A program made the position numbers and the translations under genes. This document shows, piece by piece, positions 12,330 to 23,235 of a stretch of DNA of 64,000 bases. The notes under the pieces were generated by a model, which saw only the letters and a program-made list of their open reading frames with translations, did not search any database and had not been told where the DNA came from. The stretch is from Cranoglanis bouderius (lineage: Eukaryota; Chordata; Actinopteri; Siluriformes; Cranoglanididae), in the NCBI GenBank assembly GCA_023630585.1, contig CM042560.1, positions 7,907,501-7,971,500 on the forward strand, written 5' to 3'. Each line of letters opens with the position of its first letter. Within the stretch, counting starts at the first letter, position 1.

Positions 12330-12619
12330 GTAGATCCATGTGGACAGGAGGTGTTCCCTAATCACAAAGCCCCTCCCCTTCCCTTACCCATTCCTCTCCT
12401 TGGATTCTGCCATTGGTGGTTCTTTTCGCACCTGTCACACCTTTATCACCATGACGTCCACTCTGCAGACGTTGGCCTTCAAACTGGCTCCGCCTCCACG
12501 AGAAATCGGTTCAGAGCCACTGGAACCTTGCGATTTGGGAACGGATCGTCGGTATGAGGTGGTACCCTCCGTGGTCTGCTCCATGTGCTGCCTGTTCGGC
12601 ATCATCTACTGCTTCTTTG
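12330..12619 (+). CDS. tmem198: TMEM198 first coding exon with 5' UTR part
   Basis: An acceptor with a T-rich tract ends in AG at 12328-12329, so the exon probably starts at 12330 as 5' UTR. Coding begins at ATG 12451 and encodes residues 1-56 plus one base of Gly57. The donor GTATGT follows 12619. The 5' UTR part carries an out-of-frame upstream ATG at 12338 with a 7-codon ORF closing at 12361. At least one upstream non-coding exon is implied but not identified. Confidence 0.85.
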
Positions 12620-15600
12620 GTATGTGTGACAGCCATGTTTGTTCAAATATATTACTGATAGTCTATTACAATGTAGCTTAAAGCTTTTGGGGTGGCCTTT
12701 GTATATTCTGTGCCATTAAGACAGTTTTAAATTAAACAGATCACAGTGTAGACATCATCAGAAGTTGTGCTACAATTAAACATTATCCATCAGCAGGGTT
12801 AATAAAATATGCAGATGGTTTCAAAAACTTTACACAACCAACCATGAAGTCAGTGTCTCTTCAATCGGGCTAGTTAAAAATGGGTAGATGGGGCACTATG
12901 TAGGAATTTAAAAAAGCAGTGTTGCTCACTGATGGACGGATGGAAGGATGGGTGGGCATAAGATAGGGATAAGAGATGTTTGGATGGATGGAATGGATAG
13001 ATATAGAGATGGATGCATGGACAGAGATGTATGAATGGGAGATGTTTGGATAGACGAGGGATCGATGGGGAAATGGATAGATGGATAGCTGGAAAGGGTG
13101 GATGGATATAGAGATGGATAGGTGGAAGATAGAGAGATGCAGGGATACACAATGCATGGATTGAAGTATGGATGGAAATATAAAAGGATAGAGCAATGTT
13201 TGGATGAGTTTGCTTACTTTTTCACAGTACTAGGTGAAGTGGATGGATGGATCCATCACATCCAATGGGTCCAATTTAATCAGTGACTTAAAGAGAAAAA
13301 AAAGTAAAAACATACAACAGCCAGCCAGATTAATCACTAAGAAAATAGTGAGACTGTCAGTGACACTGATCAAACATTTTTAAATGTCTATGTTTTTTCT
13401 CCATCAGCAGCATGCTAATATGGCATGGCATGCTTTTAAAATCTTGCAGCTCACAGTCACAATGCAAACAGAGTGATGTGCTGTATGTAAAATGCGGGAT
13501 TATGTAAATAAAGGCCACCTTTGCTTTTGGACAGTGATGTATCTTGGTGGTCCAGAAAGCCTTTTATTTTTCCTCATAAAATGGTCTTCTTCAATGAAAA
13601 TAGTAAAATGTCATTTGTTGATCTCAGTCACTTTCTAATTATGTCCATGGTAAATAAACAGTTAGTTCACTTCATTGTATCTACCCAGACACCAGGTAGG
13701 AAAATGTCTGATCACACCATTGCTCAAGCAAGGAACTCTCCTTTTTTTTTTTTTTTTTTTTTTTTTTGTACCAAACAACCATAAAACTACTTTTGCTCAG
13801 TAGAAGATGGCTGCTTTAGTTTTCTTGTTATATTTTTTTTGCACAGCTAATCAGTTCTAAGCATTCTGCAAAGACTGAGAGGCTGAAATGAGTTCTCCAT
13901 GAATCTTAGATAGGATTCAAGCACAGTACATTTTTTACACCAGCTTCTGTTTGCCCATGAAAGGCCTGAATGTAGTATAATTTTGTTTCTGTAGAGATGG
14001 AACTCAGTCTGTCTCTCAGATTCTTGCAGAGTGGTGGGTGATGAAAGTGTAGACATGTTAATGAGATCTGAAGAGTCACAAGATCACACTAGTGAGCCAT
14101 TTTTGAACTGTGAAGTCAGCACAGCTGGTAGATATTCGCGTTACCACCAGCTCCCATCCTCTCATCTTGCATGACTCATTTAGCTCTCATTTAGCCCATT
14201 TTCTATATCACACCACTTCTCTCTCTCCCTGTCTCTCTGTCTCTCACTATCCAATCTGACAGTATGGTTAGTTTCCACACACTTTGAAGTAGTGCTTAAT
14301 TTTTTTCAACCTGTGTAGAACTTTGAGTTCTCCTCAGTGATTAGCATGACATGTGGCGATGTTAAAGTGGTGCAACTGTCGGAACGCTTCCCCCTTTCAA
14401 GATGTTGCGAATTCACAGCCCGCAAACAAGCCTAATTAGCCTTGCTGTCAATGGGAAAGATGAATTTCTTTTCTCCTCTGTTCATCCTAGTGATTCTAGC
14501 AAATTGCGTTTGTCTTGCTGGTTCGTGCATACAGAACAATGAAGTTGGGGTGTCAAAGCATGTTCATGGAATGGCAGTCCAAAATTAGGAGAAAATAGAG
14601 AAAGATTGGGGGGAAAAAAACATGATCATATAACCATGATTGGTATTAAAATATATTTTTAAATAGTATCTGTGTTTATACACTATATGTCCAAAGGTTT
14701 GTGGACACCTGACCATCACACCCATACATATGTGGGCGTTCCCCAAATGGTTTCCACAAAGTTGGAAGCACACAGTTGTATAGGATGTCTATGTAAACTG
14801 TAGCAGCAGGTCCATGAAGACATGCTGTGCGTCCGAATATCCTTACTACCCTACTACACAGTAGGTGAAAAACAGTACGCCAAAGGAGTAATATGTCCGA
14901 ATTCCCAGTATTCATAAAACAGTAGGTGAGAAATACCCGGATGACCTAATGCTTCCCCCTCGATTCTGCAGTATGAAACCATTGGACACTGTGGGTACTG
15001 CGCTATCCCATAATGCAACAGGAGCGGAGCAAAAGAGCTGTCAGAATCCGTGCCGCATAGTAAGTCCGGATTGTATTCATGCTTACCACTTATACTGATC
15101 AGTACGTACTGTATCAACGGCCGAGCAGTAGGTATTGAATCAAATGCAGTAGGTACTATCACAGTATGCGATTTCGGACACAGTCATGGTTTGCCAAGGT
15201 TGGAGTGGAAGATCTCGAATTGTCCTGCACAGAGCCCTGACCTCAACCCCACTGAACACCTTTGGGATGAACTGGAACGCTGACTACGCACCAGGCCTTC
15301 TCTCACTAATGCTCTTGTGGCTGAATGAGCAAATCCCCACAGCCACACTGCAAAATCTAGTGGAAAGCCTTCCCAGAAGAGTGGAGGTTATTATAACAGC
15401 AAAGGGTTACTAAATCTGGAATGGGATGTTTAGCAAGCACATATGGGTGAGGTGGTCAGGTGTGCACAAACTTTTGGCCATATAGTCTATTTTTCCCTGT
15501 CTTTGGGTATCATTTTAACCCTAAATGTACCTTAGGTTCAATACTGTCATGTCATGTTACTTTAGATAGTAATTTAGTCTGAGGGATGGACTTTATAGAG

Positions 15601-18600
15601 CTAATAGATGAGTGAGCTAATAAATTAAACTCTCTCTCTCTCTCACAGGCTACCGCTGTTTCAAGGCCGTTCTCTTCCTAACAGGCCTGATGTTTGGCTC
15701 AGTGGTGGTCTTTCTGCTGTGCTACAAGGAGCGAGTCCTGGACACACAGCTGAGCGCTGAGGCAAGCGCAGGCATCGGGTTGGGCATCGGCACACTGTGC
15801 GGTCTGGTCACCATGCTGGTGCGCAGTGTTGGTCTCTTCATGGTGGGCCTGCTGCTGGGTCTGTTGGCAGGCATTGGTACTCTGGTGGGCATGGAGGAGT
15901 TGTCATCAGCACCACCACGCTCCGTGTGGGTGCCGCTCGGGGTGCTGCTGGGCCTGGGAATGCTGTTCGCTGTTCTCACGCTGCAATGGCAGCGCTTCTT
16001 CACCACTCTGTCTACAGCAGCGTTCGGAGCAGCCGTCATCGCTGTGGCAGCAGATTACTTTGTGGAGCTGTTTGCGCTAGTGCGCTACATCTATGAGCGG
16101 GTGAAGGCTGTACCGGCACGCTCGCAGTGTTGGGTGACGTGGGCCGTGCTTGGAGCCTGGCCTGCCCTCGCCCTGCTGGGAGCGCTTGTCCAGTGGCGGG
16201 TCACGGCTGAAGGATACTCCCACACTAAAGGTGAGGATAATGAGAATGGGAACAAGAAAAAAAAAATTGCTGGTATGGTGGATTGTTACCCTATGTTTAC
16301 ACTGCATCAGAGCACCAAGCAACATTTGAACTAAAACTTCTTCAATTCTATTCTTGAACCACATTAATATATACAAACAAGGGTCTTCAGTTTCTTTTAG
16401 GGTGTTTTCACACTTGGTACATTTCTGTGCTTCCAAGTCGTCTCAAATCCGTCTCATTTATTTGTGCGTATGTGAACACAACAAATGAACTCAGACCCCT
16501 CTAAAGTGACCCACAAGCGACTTTCGTTTGGGGTTCATTTTGTGGTCCACTTGTTGTGCATTGTGAAAACAGTGGTCATCGGAACACATTTTGCTTTATA
16601 AATAAAGGACTTGAGAATTGATGAGCATACATAGCTCCAGTTTTCTGTCATCTAACAGAAAAACAGTTCAAATGGCTTTCCGTGGGGTCATGCAGTCCCA
16701 CAACAAGGTCAGCAGTGTTAGGTAGCAACATGACAGGTAAGCTAATAGAGCCACTGTGGCACTAGGAATTATGTTATAGAGCTTAAGTTGATGGGCAGCA
16801 GTAATGATATTGTTGTGTCAGTGACAGTAACAATAGTTACTGTATAATACTATACAGCCATATATGCTTGCTTCGTCTCTTTCCAATCAGCTTGTATCTG
16901 GATACATTCCTTATATTGTTTTGTAAAATAGATAAATAAAACAAAAAGGAGATCTTGAGTTTCTCTTGCTACCTCATTTGTAAATCAAACCTTGATGCAG
17001 ATGGGCTACAACAGTAGAAGATAACATGAGGTTCCAGTTCTGTCAGGCAAGAACAGGAATCTGAGGCTACAGTGGACACAGGCTCACCAAAACTGGACAG
17101 TTGAAGATATAAATATCACCTGGTTTACAAACTCTCGATTTCTGCATCAACCTGCAAACCAGAATCTGCTGTCAACAGCGTGAATCCTCGGACCCAGCTC
17201 GCCTTGTGTGTACAGTTCAGGCTGGTGGTGGTGGTGTAATGGTGTGGGGAATGTTTTCTTACCACACATCCAGCCCCTTAATACCAATCTAGCATTGTTT
17301 TAATGCCATAGCCTATCTGAGTATTGTTGCTGACCATGTTCATCCTTTTATTGATACAAGTTACACCTTATAACGGCTACTGTACTTCCAGTAGCCTTTC
17401 AGTGGCTTCACCAGATACCAGAATCCAATAGAACACCTTTGGGATGTGGTAGACCAAGAGATTCACAGCATGAATGTGCAGCTGGTAAATCTGCAGCAAT
17501 TATGTGATGCAACAATGTCAACATGGACCAGAATCTCAAAGCAGTGCTTCTAACACCTTGTGGAATCCGTGCCATGAAGAACTTAAGCTGGTCTTAGAGC
17601 AAAGGAGTTTTCTATCTATTTAGTATTGGTATGGTGTGCATAGAACAGCAAAAAGATATTAATTTTATACTTGCACAAACAAATTTCAAGTGCATGCAGT
17701 GATTGATGATAAAATATTGAAGAGTCCACATTGAATTTTCCCACAAGCTGTAGTACATGTCTGCCAGGCCAACCAGCATTACTGTTTTCAATCCTCTATC
17801 TCTAGACCTCTGCATCATTATGAGCAAGGGATTGCTCTGAATGTGTTTGCCAAGATTTAGCTGTGTAAGTGTGTAAAAGGAGCATGTGTCCTTTTTGTGC
17901 CTGACAAAAATTAATTAAGGTTTGTTTTTTTTTTGTTTGTGCTTGTTTGTGCATTACAGCTGCCTTTCCAATTGATTGTGCATAATCTACTGTTTCAGCA
18001 TGTGTGTGCATTAGGGATGGGCACAAGTACTCAGAAGAGACATCAATGATCGATCATTAAAATGATGATCGTGCAGTTTTTGATTTAGGACGTGTAGATC
18101 ATCTCTAACGTGATTTTTAAATAAATTCAGAAATAAACAACACAAAGATGACATTTTATTTGTATGATTATGTCATGATTTTCAGCATACTTTGGGGCTG
18201 AATCATAACAGCAAGTACAGTAGCTCCAATACAACCTAGACACTCAACATGATGGAGAAGCACACACACACCGGACAGAGCGCTACAGTATGGAACAGAA
18301 CGTACGTTCTGTTTGTGTTCATCTCACCTTTTAAAAGTGTTTATGGCTGGTTATTTAAAGTAACTGTTTTCAGCTTCAAAAAAAAAAAAAAACGTGGCGG
18401 TTAAGGGAACTCTGCTGCACAACACCGGTCAAGCCATCCGCTTTTGCTTTTACGCATTTCTGTCAGCCACGCAAACAGCAGTGTGCGCATACTACTATAA
18501 TTATGGTAACCGGGGGGAAAGAGACGTGCTTACTCTGCAATCATTTATTGATTTTGGCCAGCGGGATTTCACATTATGACAATATATGATGCTTGTATTT

Positions 18601-21600
18601 TTATTATGTTGTTTTTTGGGGTTTTTTTTACATACAATATATGAACATAGACAACAATGTAGTTATCTCGAGTAGTTGACGAGTACTCGAGTAATTACTT
18701 CAAGTTCTCAAGTAGACAAAATGCCCATCCCTAGTGTGCATACTGTTTGTGTGTGCATTTTTAAGAATGCACGATTGAGGCTGTCTGGGTGAATGAGTGT
18801 ATTGGAGAGTGTGTCTGTGTCTGTTTGTGTGACTGTGTGTATGTGTGGGCAGTGTGGCAGATGGCTCAGTCTGTCAGTGTGCTCTAAGAAGTATCTCCTG
18901 CAGGGGACTCTGGTTGTGTGTGTGTGTGTGTGTGTTGAAAATGACATTAAACACATTGTAAAAATTGAAACCAAACTAAGCTTTTAGCATATGTGTGTAT
19001 GTGTATTTTTTTTTTATTTAATAGGAAATGAGGTTTTAATTCACACATATATGCACTAGATGCAAGTTTAAACCTGTGGTCTGTCTCCACCATGTATTTT
19101 CCATGTGTCAGTGATGATAAGCCGTCAGCAGCGGCGAGTGCAGCTCATGCGGATCCGACAGAAGGAGGAGAGGAGAGAGTGCAGCAGGAAGAAGAGGAGG
19201 AAGCAGCAGTCTCAACACCACACACACTCAGGCAAAGCCATGCACCCAGAACCACCATACCGTAGGAAACCCCAGCCCGTCCGCCGCTACGACGGAGATG
19301 TCCTCTCTCCGGTAAGAAACAAGCGCACAAACACACACATCATATACTCACTGGTGAAGTGCTAGAGGACAGCTAAACCAAATTGTGCATACAAAAAATT
19401 TAGAGAGCGGTAGTCTCTAGTCGCTCTTGTGGCCATGTAGCAACAAATCCTGTTGTCGCTTGTGGATGTGCACTGTCCAGCATTTTTTTAAGTTCCAATG
19501 AGAAGTGGTAGTAGCTACCGTATGTAGCTTCTAACAAATTATATACTGCAATAATCAGTGCGAAAATTGTTTGTCTGAATTGAATGTTAATTGATAGGCT
19601 TCGTACTTGCTTCACTGGCAGATTTGCAAAGCAAGCTAACTCTAAAAAGCTACACACACTCACCAAAGGCACCAATGATCTTTGCTACTTCCTTTCAAGC
19701 TTTATTTTTCTTGATAATGTTTTGTACACACTTAATGAGAGGTCGTATATCATGGGATAAGATGAAACCATGGTTATACATTTTTCTTTAGACTACATCC
19801 TCCATAGGATTGGTCTGAGGAATCTTTTGAATTTGTCGCTTTACTGTGTCATAACTAATTTGAATAGTTTTGAGAAAATCTTAATTTGAATGTTGCTTAT
19901 TGCTTTGTCGCTTGCCGCTATCGCTGAAATCCTGGATCCATGTTTGCTCATACAGTGGTTATAGAAACGAATCACCCCCCTTTAAAATAATCACATTTTG
20001 TTGCTTTTCAGCCTGAAATGAAGATGGACACAGTTTTTGTTTTATCCAGCTGTATTTACTCAGTGCAAGTTAACATCCAAGTGAAAGATATAACACCAAC
20101 ATGTCAGAAATTCTTTAAAAAAAAAACAAACAAAAAAAAACAGAATCACTGAGTTGGAAAAAGGATCACCCCCTTGCTTTAATTTTCCTTATTTTTTTAA
20201 TTACAGCCTTTAGTCTGTTGGGATGTGTCTCTACTAACTTTGCACATCTAGACTTTGCAGTATTTGCCCACTCTTCTTTGCAGAACTGCTCAAGTTCAGT
20301 TAAATTTGATGGTGAACGTTTGTGGACTGCAGTCTTCAAGTCATTCCACAGATTTTCAATGGGGTTTAAGTCTGGGCTCTGACTAGGCCATGCAAGGACA
20401 TTCACCGTTTTCTCCTTCAACCACTGCGTGGTCAGTTTTGCTGTGTGCTTTTTGTCATTGTCATGTTGGAAGGTAAACCTTCTTCCCATTGACAACTTTC
20501 TGGCAGAGGGCAAGTGCTCCAGTCCCCCATAACACCCCCATAACAGGATTTTACCACCTCCATGCTTTACTGTAGGCATGGTGTTATTTGGATGGTGAGC
20601 TGTATTGGATTTCCGCCAGACATATCATTTGGTGTTGAGGCCAGATAATTCAATTTTAGTCTCATCTGACCATAACACCTTTTTCCATGTGGCCTCAGAA
20701 TCTTCAAGGTGCGTTTTGGCAAAGCTCAGTCGTGCGTGGCTTTTTTCTTGCAACCCTCCCATACAAGCCACATTTGTGGAGAATTTGTGATATTGTTGTC
20801 ACATGCACGCAATGACCACTCTTTGTCATAAATTCCTGCAACTGCTTCAGAGTTGCTGTAGGCCTCTTTGTAGCCTCTCTGACCAGTTTCCTCCTGGCTC
20901 TTTCATCCAGTTTGGAGTGACGTCCTGATCCAGGGAGGGTCTCTGTTGTACCAAATATCTTCCATTTCTTAATAATAGACTTCACTGTGCTTCTAGGCAT
21001 TGATAAAGCCTTTGAATTTTTTTTGTATCCATCTCTTGACTTGTGCCTGTCCACAACTTTATGCCGGAGATCTTTTGACAGTGCCTTGACACCAATAGTT
21101 GATTGTTTGCTTCAGTTGCACTACAAAATGCTCCAGGAAAGTTCTTTTCATCCTGAGCTAATCAAAATGACCACAGCTGATCACAGTTGAAAGTCCAATG
21201 GCTTTGTGTGCCATTGAGAATGTGATTAGTTACACCTTATTGAGTTTACAAGTCATTTTTGGGAGAGGGGTGATCCTTTTTCCAACTCGGTGATTCTGTT
21301 TATTTATTTATTTATTTATTTATTTCTGACATGTTGGTGTTATATCTTTCACTTGGATGTTATAAGTTGCACTGAGTAAATACAGCTGGATAAAACAAAA
21401 CCTGTGTCCGTCTTCATTTCAGACTGAAAAGCAACAAAATGTAATTATTTTAAAGGGGGGTGATATGTTTCTATACCCACTGTATACATAGAAAATGAAT
21501 GGTCACCTATCACTTGCTAGTCTGAATGTAAGTTAACTGTACACCCATAGTGGGTGTGGGTTAGGGCTGGGTGATATTGCAAAAAAAAAAAAAAAAAAAA

Positions 21601-22457
21601 TTTTTAATCTCGATTTTTTTTTTAACGTTTTTTTTATTTTTATGAATGATTCTTGATTATGATTTCAATTTTTATTCTTCTTACACAATGCAATTGAAAA
21701 ATTACACAATTTATTTATAAAGTTGTCCATTTATTAGAATAGTAAAATAGTAGTAAAAAATAGTAACAGCACAATCTGTAGCAAATAGTGCAAACAATGG
21801 TTCTTTTAAATAAAGGATATTTAAAGAAATGATATTTAAAAAAACAAACAAAAAAAACTGTAATATTTGCTATATATGGTGCTATTGCTGTTTTTTCACA
21901 CCTTAGTGAACCCTTATTTCTCGACAGAGTAAATGGGGACCATGTCTTTCGTGACATGGAATGCCTAAGCAACTGAGAAGTCAACTTGGGGTATTCTTTT
22001 CAAATCAGTGTTCCTTTCCCGTTTACAGAGTGACACCAAATCAACATGGCTGCACACAGCATCAGAAATAAACAAAGTAAAACTTCTTACCTTTAAATGA
22101 GTTGTACTGTATATACAAGTATTAGCTTTAGATTCAACAACATACAAACATATTCGTTTTAAATCTGAAACAATGACTGTACAGTTTGTTGTTTAAGACA
22201 ATATATATCACTCATCCGAGTTAGCTGCCTAGCTTGTTGCTAACAAAATACATGGGGGTGTCCATTTTCCCACTTCATCTGCCGAACGTGCCGAGATCAA
22301 AAATGATGTAATTCTGACTGGCGAATTATCACTTAGGATGTAATGCAGCATTATATTTTACATAAACTTGCTCATCTGACTCTACCAATTCCAAATGTCT
22401 GAAGTGATATATAAACCTCCCTTTGCTACGAGCTCAGTCGTCAGCGAAGTGCTGCCT

Positions 22458-22551
<94 letters not shown>

Positions 22552-22925
22552 TAAATATATAAATATAATCACATATTAGAACATTTTGCAATTCAAATTA
22601 ATCGTGAAAATCGGCCAGCACTAGTGTGGGTTCCAGTATGTGTTTCCTATAAAATGGCCAGTAAGCATCGCACACTGCTTTAAAAACCTGTTTCTCTCAC
22701 AAATTCGTACCTAGTACGACTTCTGTTTTCACCAATATATCAGATCCTCACTCTCTTCTTCCTCTGTTTCAGAGCTACATCCAGAGTTTCCGAGAGCGGC
22801 AAGGGGAAGGGTGTGTGTATCCTGGTGCCCGGCTCTCTGGCACACACACAGCTGTGGACCTGGACTACGAATGCGGCTCAACAGTCCCACTCACCTCTGG
22901 TGCTGGACCAAACCTTCGAGTGTGA
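12451..22925 (+). CDS. tmem198: TMEM198, seven-transmembrane protein (4 coding exons, 367 aa)
   Basis: Joining 12451-12619, 15649-16230, 19112-19311 and 22773-22925 gives 1104 nt, an open frame of 367 codons plus stop, with GT-AG introns and matching phases at all junctions. Human TMEM198 is of similar length (about 360 aa). Hydrophobic segments lie near residues 37-56, 61-82, 95-115, 117-137, 149-169, 175-200 and 217-237, followed by a very basic cytosolic tail (about 252-310, rich in R, K and Q) and a short C-terminal region. This is the DUF4203/TMEM198 architecture. The family is known as a membrane scaffold that promotes LRP6 phosphorylation by casein kinase in Wnt signalling; that role is from the literature, not the sequence. 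The start is the first in-frame ATG after an acceptor at 12328-12329 in the same exon. Desmin follows tail to tail on the minus strand. The paralogue (a or b) cannot be decided. Confidence 0.93.
12870..13255. repeat. Second GATG tetranucleotide repeat (TMEM198 intron)
   Basis: Same unit and same embedded GGGAGATGTTTGGATAGA-type motif as the block at 10.95-11.44 kb, so the two tracts share an origin. Confidence 0.85.
14681..15487. mobile_element. Tc1/mariner-derived element, host of a nested insertion
   Basis: The left end CACTATATGTCCAAAGGTTT and the complement of the right end ACTATATGGCCAAAAGTTTG are inverted repeats with TA at the left flank. Interior GACCTCAACCCCACTGAACA near 15240 encodes the [15 protein letters not shown] block around the catalytic Glu of Tc1-like transposases. 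It is a short, internally deleted copy, interrupted by another element at 14825-15184. Confidence 0.8.
14825..15184. mobile_element. Nested MITE inside the 14.7-15.5 kb Tc1-like element
   Basis: Removing 14825-15184 rejoins GAAGACATG to GTTTGCCAAGG, restoring the host element. Ends CTGTGCGTCCGAA and (complement) ACTGTGTCCGAA are inverted repeats. CATG flanks both sides (14821-14824 and 15185-15188), a 4-bp target duplication. The open frames inside are not genes. Confidence 0.8.
15649..16230 (+). CDS. tmem198: TMEM198 main membrane-domain exon
   Basis: 582 bp, preceded by a (CT)n tract and AG at 15647-15648, followed by GTGAGG at 16231. It encodes the rest of Gly57 through Lys250, i.e. transmembrane segments 2-7. 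GC content is much higher than in the flanking introns. The opposite strand is also open here, which I treat as a shadow. Confidence 0.95.
16231..16994. other. TMEM198 intron sequence, possible MITE end
   Basis: AGGGTGTTTTCACACTTGG near 16398 resembles the end of fish MITEs, but no matching second end was found. Confidence 0.3.
16995..17600 (+). pseudogene. Tc1-like transposase remnant in TMEM198 intron
   Basis: Carries blocks such as GGCTGGTGGTGGTGGTGTAA (17221-17240) and AATAGAACACCTTTGGGATG (near 17427), corresponding to the [12 protein letters not shown] and PIEHLWDVV parts of a Tc1-family transposase. A segment between them is deleted. The same family occurs, more deleted, in desmin intron 4. 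Confidence 0.7.
18012..18733. mobile_element. hAT-type non-autonomous element, 722 bp, with 8-bp duplication
   Basis: Ends TAGGGATGGGCA and (complement) TAGGGATGGGCAT are inverted repeats. GTGTGCAT occurs exactly on both sides (18004-18011 and 18734-18741). An 8-bp duplication and TAGGG-type ends fit hAT. No transposase seen. Confidence 0.88.
19112..19311 (+). CDS. tmem198: TMEM198 basic-tail exon
   Basis: 200 bp between an acceptor CAG ending at 19111 and a GTAAGA donor at 19312. It encodes Val251 to Pro317, a highly basic, glutamine- and histidine-containing cytosolic segment with no hydrophobic stretch. Confidence 0.92.
19951..21484 (-). mobile_element. Nearly full-length Tc1-like element, inactivated
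   Basis: The ends TACAGTGGTTATAGAAACGA and (complement) TACAGTGGGTATAGAAACAT start about 190-bp terminal inverted repeats. The transposase lies on the minus strand: a DNA-binding part at 20704-21054 (HTH block [11 protein letters not shown], then the Arg-rich RKKPRTT) and a catalytic part at 20166-20579 with [22 protein letters not shown] and [18 protein letters not shown], with the first Asp, lies in another frame near 20640-20670. A deletion after WGCYGG and the frameshifts make it non-functional. Confidence 0.88.
21562..22623. mobile_element. hAT-type element, 1062 bp, with 8-bp duplication
   Basis: Ends TAGGGCTGGGTGAT and (complement) TAGTGCTGGCCGAT are inverted repeats. GTGTGGGT is repeated exactly on both sides (21554-21561 and 22624-22631). 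It contains an (AT)n tract at 22461-22547 and no intact transposase. Confidence 0.85.
22461..22547. repeat. (AT)n microsatellite
   Basis: About 87 bp of AT repeats inside the hAT-type element. Confidence 0.95.
22773..22925 (+). CDS. tmem198: TMEM198 terminal coding exon
   Basis: The acceptor TTTCAG ends at 22772. The exon encodes 50 residues (318-367), beginning [10 protein letters not shown], and stops at TGA 22923-22925. The end of the protein is hydrophilic. Confidence 0.92.
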   Translation, partial: SYIQSFRERQGEGCVYPGARLSGTHTAVDLDYECGSTVPLTSGAGPNLRV

Positions 22926-23229
22926 CGACACACGCGCACATGGTTACACACTCTGACACATTCATCTCACTGTCCTGGTGCTGTCCCTGACCTGTCTGTG
23001 CGTACACAGCTGTAAGAACTGTATAGACAATGAGCGGTGGGGGGGGAAGGTACAGGCATGAGCATGTTGCTTAAGGAGTGTATACAAGACTTGCACGCAC
23101 CTACACACACTCATACACACACATACAAACTTCCATTCACGCATATGCACACTACTACTGCTGAACATGTGCCTGAGCTGTGGCACATCAGTCACCCTTA
23201 GAATTATGAGGTGAAAGGATCTGTAAAAG

Positions 23230-23235
23230 AATAAA
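23230..23235 (+). terminator. Candidate TMEM198 poly(A) signal
   Basis: An AATAAA hexamer 305 bp after the TMEM198 stop, followed from about 23260 by a strongly T-rich stretch suitable as a downstream element. A longer 3' UTR reaching toward 24.2 kb is possible. Confidence 0.45.

Noticed and set aside
14854..15162. 102-codon minus-strand frame
   Set aside because: It lies wholly inside the nested MITE and has no transposase signature.
15722..16039. 105-codon frame antisense to TMEM198
   Set aside because: It is the complement of a GC-rich coding exon and shows no family signature of its own.
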